Assembly: GCA_018814265.1 (NCBI GenBank) | Contig: JAHIZU010000179.1 | Location: forward strand, 1 to 6,377 | Direction of reading: 5' to 3' | From: Candidatus Margulisiibacteriota bacterium | GTDB taxonomy: Bacteria; Margulisbacteria; WOR-1; O2-12-FULL-45-9 | DNA length: 6,377 nt | Part shown: positions 6,198 to 6,377 of the stretch, piece after piece | Numbering within the stretch: the first letter of the stretch is position 1 | Layout: each line of letters starts with the position of its first letter | Position numbers and translations under genes: made by a program | Notes under the pieces: generated by a model | Databases searched by the model: none | Told to the model about the DNA's origin: nothing | What the model saw: the letters and a program-made list of their open reading frames with translations, nothing else

Positions 6198-6203
6198 ATT
6201 ATA
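6198..6203 (-). promoter_or_regulatory. Candidate -10 box, leaderless start of the surface-protein cluster
   Basis: A consensus TATAAT lies six bases before ATG 6191 on the minus strand, with no Shine-Dalgarno sequence between. Transcription would start at about the ATG itself. Just upstream, at 6214-6227, a CTGGC-GCAA-GCCAG hairpin with a GNRA-type loop occupies the spacer/-35 area and could be an operator. No clear -35 is visible. Confidence 0.5.
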
Positions 6204-6213
6204 ATGCAAATCG

Positions 6214-6227
6214 CTGGCGCAAGCCAG
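6214..6227. repeat. Short inverted repeat in the promoter of the propeller gene
   Basis: CTGGC (6214-6218) and GCCAG (6223-6227) pair perfectly around GCAA. The position, 11-24 bases upstream of the TATAAT, would suit a small operator or repressor site. The arms are short enough that chance is possible. Confidence 0.35.
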
Positions 6228-6255
6228 TCTTAAGATACCTGTCGTAATCTCAACA

Positions 6256-6286
6256 GGGGTTAGGGAATTAGGGGTTAGGGATTAGG
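6256..6286 (+). repeat. Two-copy G-rich tandem repeat with G-quadruplex potential
   Basis: The unit GGGGTTAGGGAATTA (6256-6270) is followed by a second copy lacking one A (6271-6284) and a further GG. The four G-runs GGGG, GGG, GGGG, GGG are separated by loops TTA, AATTA and TTA, matching the canonical G3+N1-7 quadruplex pattern and resembling telomeric TTAGGG. It lies upstream of the propeller gene's promoter and ends exactly where the presumed insertion sequence begins. Confidence 0.75.
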
Positions 6287-6313
6287 TGACCTTACCCCCA
6301 AAAACTGGACCAC

Positions 6314-6339
6314 TTGCCTGCCTGCCGGCAGGCAGGCAA
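6314..6339. repeat. 26-bp perfect palindrome of the CTGCCTGCCGGCAGGCAG type
   Basis: Every base from 6314 to 6326 pairs with 6339 back to 6327: TTGCCTGCCTGCC and its exact complement. The core CCTGCCTGCCGGCAGGCAGG is, from memory, a dispersed repeat common in several uncultured-phylum bacterial genomes. Here it sits between the putative IS end (CCAC) and AATTAGAATTTAG, which suggests it was inserted into the element, or that the element carries it. Confidence 0.85.
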
Positions 6340-6367
6340 TTAGAATTTAGTCGGATAAACTAATGCT

Positions 6368-6373
6368 AGGGGG
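6368..6373 (+). promoter_or_regulatory. Candidate ribosome binding site of the off-window transposase
   Basis: AGGGGG on the plus strand lies four bases from the window edge. With usual spacing, a start codon would fall within the next few bases, consistent with an IS3-type OrfA. The gene itself cannot be seen. Confidence 0.35.
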
Positions 6374-6377
6374 TGCG

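Larger units (their letters stand above)
6287..6377 (+). mobile_element. Probable left end of an IS3-family insertion sequence, transposase outside window
   Basis: The sequence starting at 6287 (TGACCTTACCCCC, then AAAAACTGGACCAC) resembles IS3-family terminal inverted repeats; from memory, IS3 itself begins TGATCTTACCC and has GTGGACAC at the matching place. The region then continues with an AT-rich stretch (6340-6366) and AGGGGG (6368-6373), a likely ribosome binding site for a plus-strand transposase OrfA starting just past the window. Neither the transposase nor the right end is visible, so this rests on end similarity and layout only. The palindrome at 6314-6339 interrupts the usual spacing. 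Confidence 0.55.

Noticed and set aside
6192..6209. Upstream TTG start for the propeller lipoprotein
   Set aside because: It adds six residues before a complete signal peptide and would place the start upstream of the TATAAT; ATG 6191 is the natural start.
6256..6286. True telomeric repeat or eukaryotic sequence
   Set aside because: There are only two imperfect copies, embedded among bacterial genes and next to an IS-like end; the TTAGGG likeness is superficial.

Overview
The window is an accessory-looking piece of a bacterial chromosome with every gene on the minus strand, so it reads right to left. TGA and TAG are both used as ordinary stops, so the code is standard. Two proteins have clear lipoprotein signal peptides (Cys20 and Cys17). 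Moderate GC, several palindromic repeat families and leaderless-looking promoters suggest an uncultured candidate-phylum bacterium. A Margulisbacteria/Saganbacteria (WOR-1) or Omnitrophota type is my guess from style only, not something the sequence proves.

Layout from the right edge leftwards. Positions 6287-6377 look like the left end of an IS3-family insertion sequence whose transposase would start just outside the window. A 26-bp perfect palindrome sits inside it, and a G-rich telomere-like repeat abuts it at 6256-6286. Then comes a run of five minus-strand genes: a lipoprotein with five propeller-like repeats (6191-5274), a small zincin-type metallopeptidase with a TTG start (5259-4915), a purple-acid-phosphatase-like lipoprotein (4884-3688), a small membrane-anchored protein of unknown function (3643-3020) and an unrecognised 282-residue soluble protein (2925-2077). 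The first four are tightly packed (gaps of 14, 30 and 44 bases) and mostly point to the cell surface. A 94-base gap and a strong ribosome binding site precede the fifth.

Positions 1807-2076 hold no gene. They contain an unusual 9-bp-period minisatellite that flips strand part way, giving 18-bp perfect inverted arms. Left of it lies a transporter pair: a ten-helix EamA/DMT exporter (1806-913) whose TGA stop overlaps the ATG of a GadC-like APC amino acid permease (916 to beyond position 1). A short palindromic repeat has landed at the end of the exporter gene, supplying its last codons and lying directly against the permease's ribosome binding site.

Two modes of translation initiation seem to coexist. 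Three genes (starts 6191, 4884, 3643) lack a normally spaced Shine-Dalgarno sequence but have a -10-like hexamer 6-7 bases before the ATG, which would give leaderless mRNAs. The other genes, apart from the exporter, have good Shine-Dalgarno sequences. No biochemical link between the transporter pair and the surface-protein cluster is visible.
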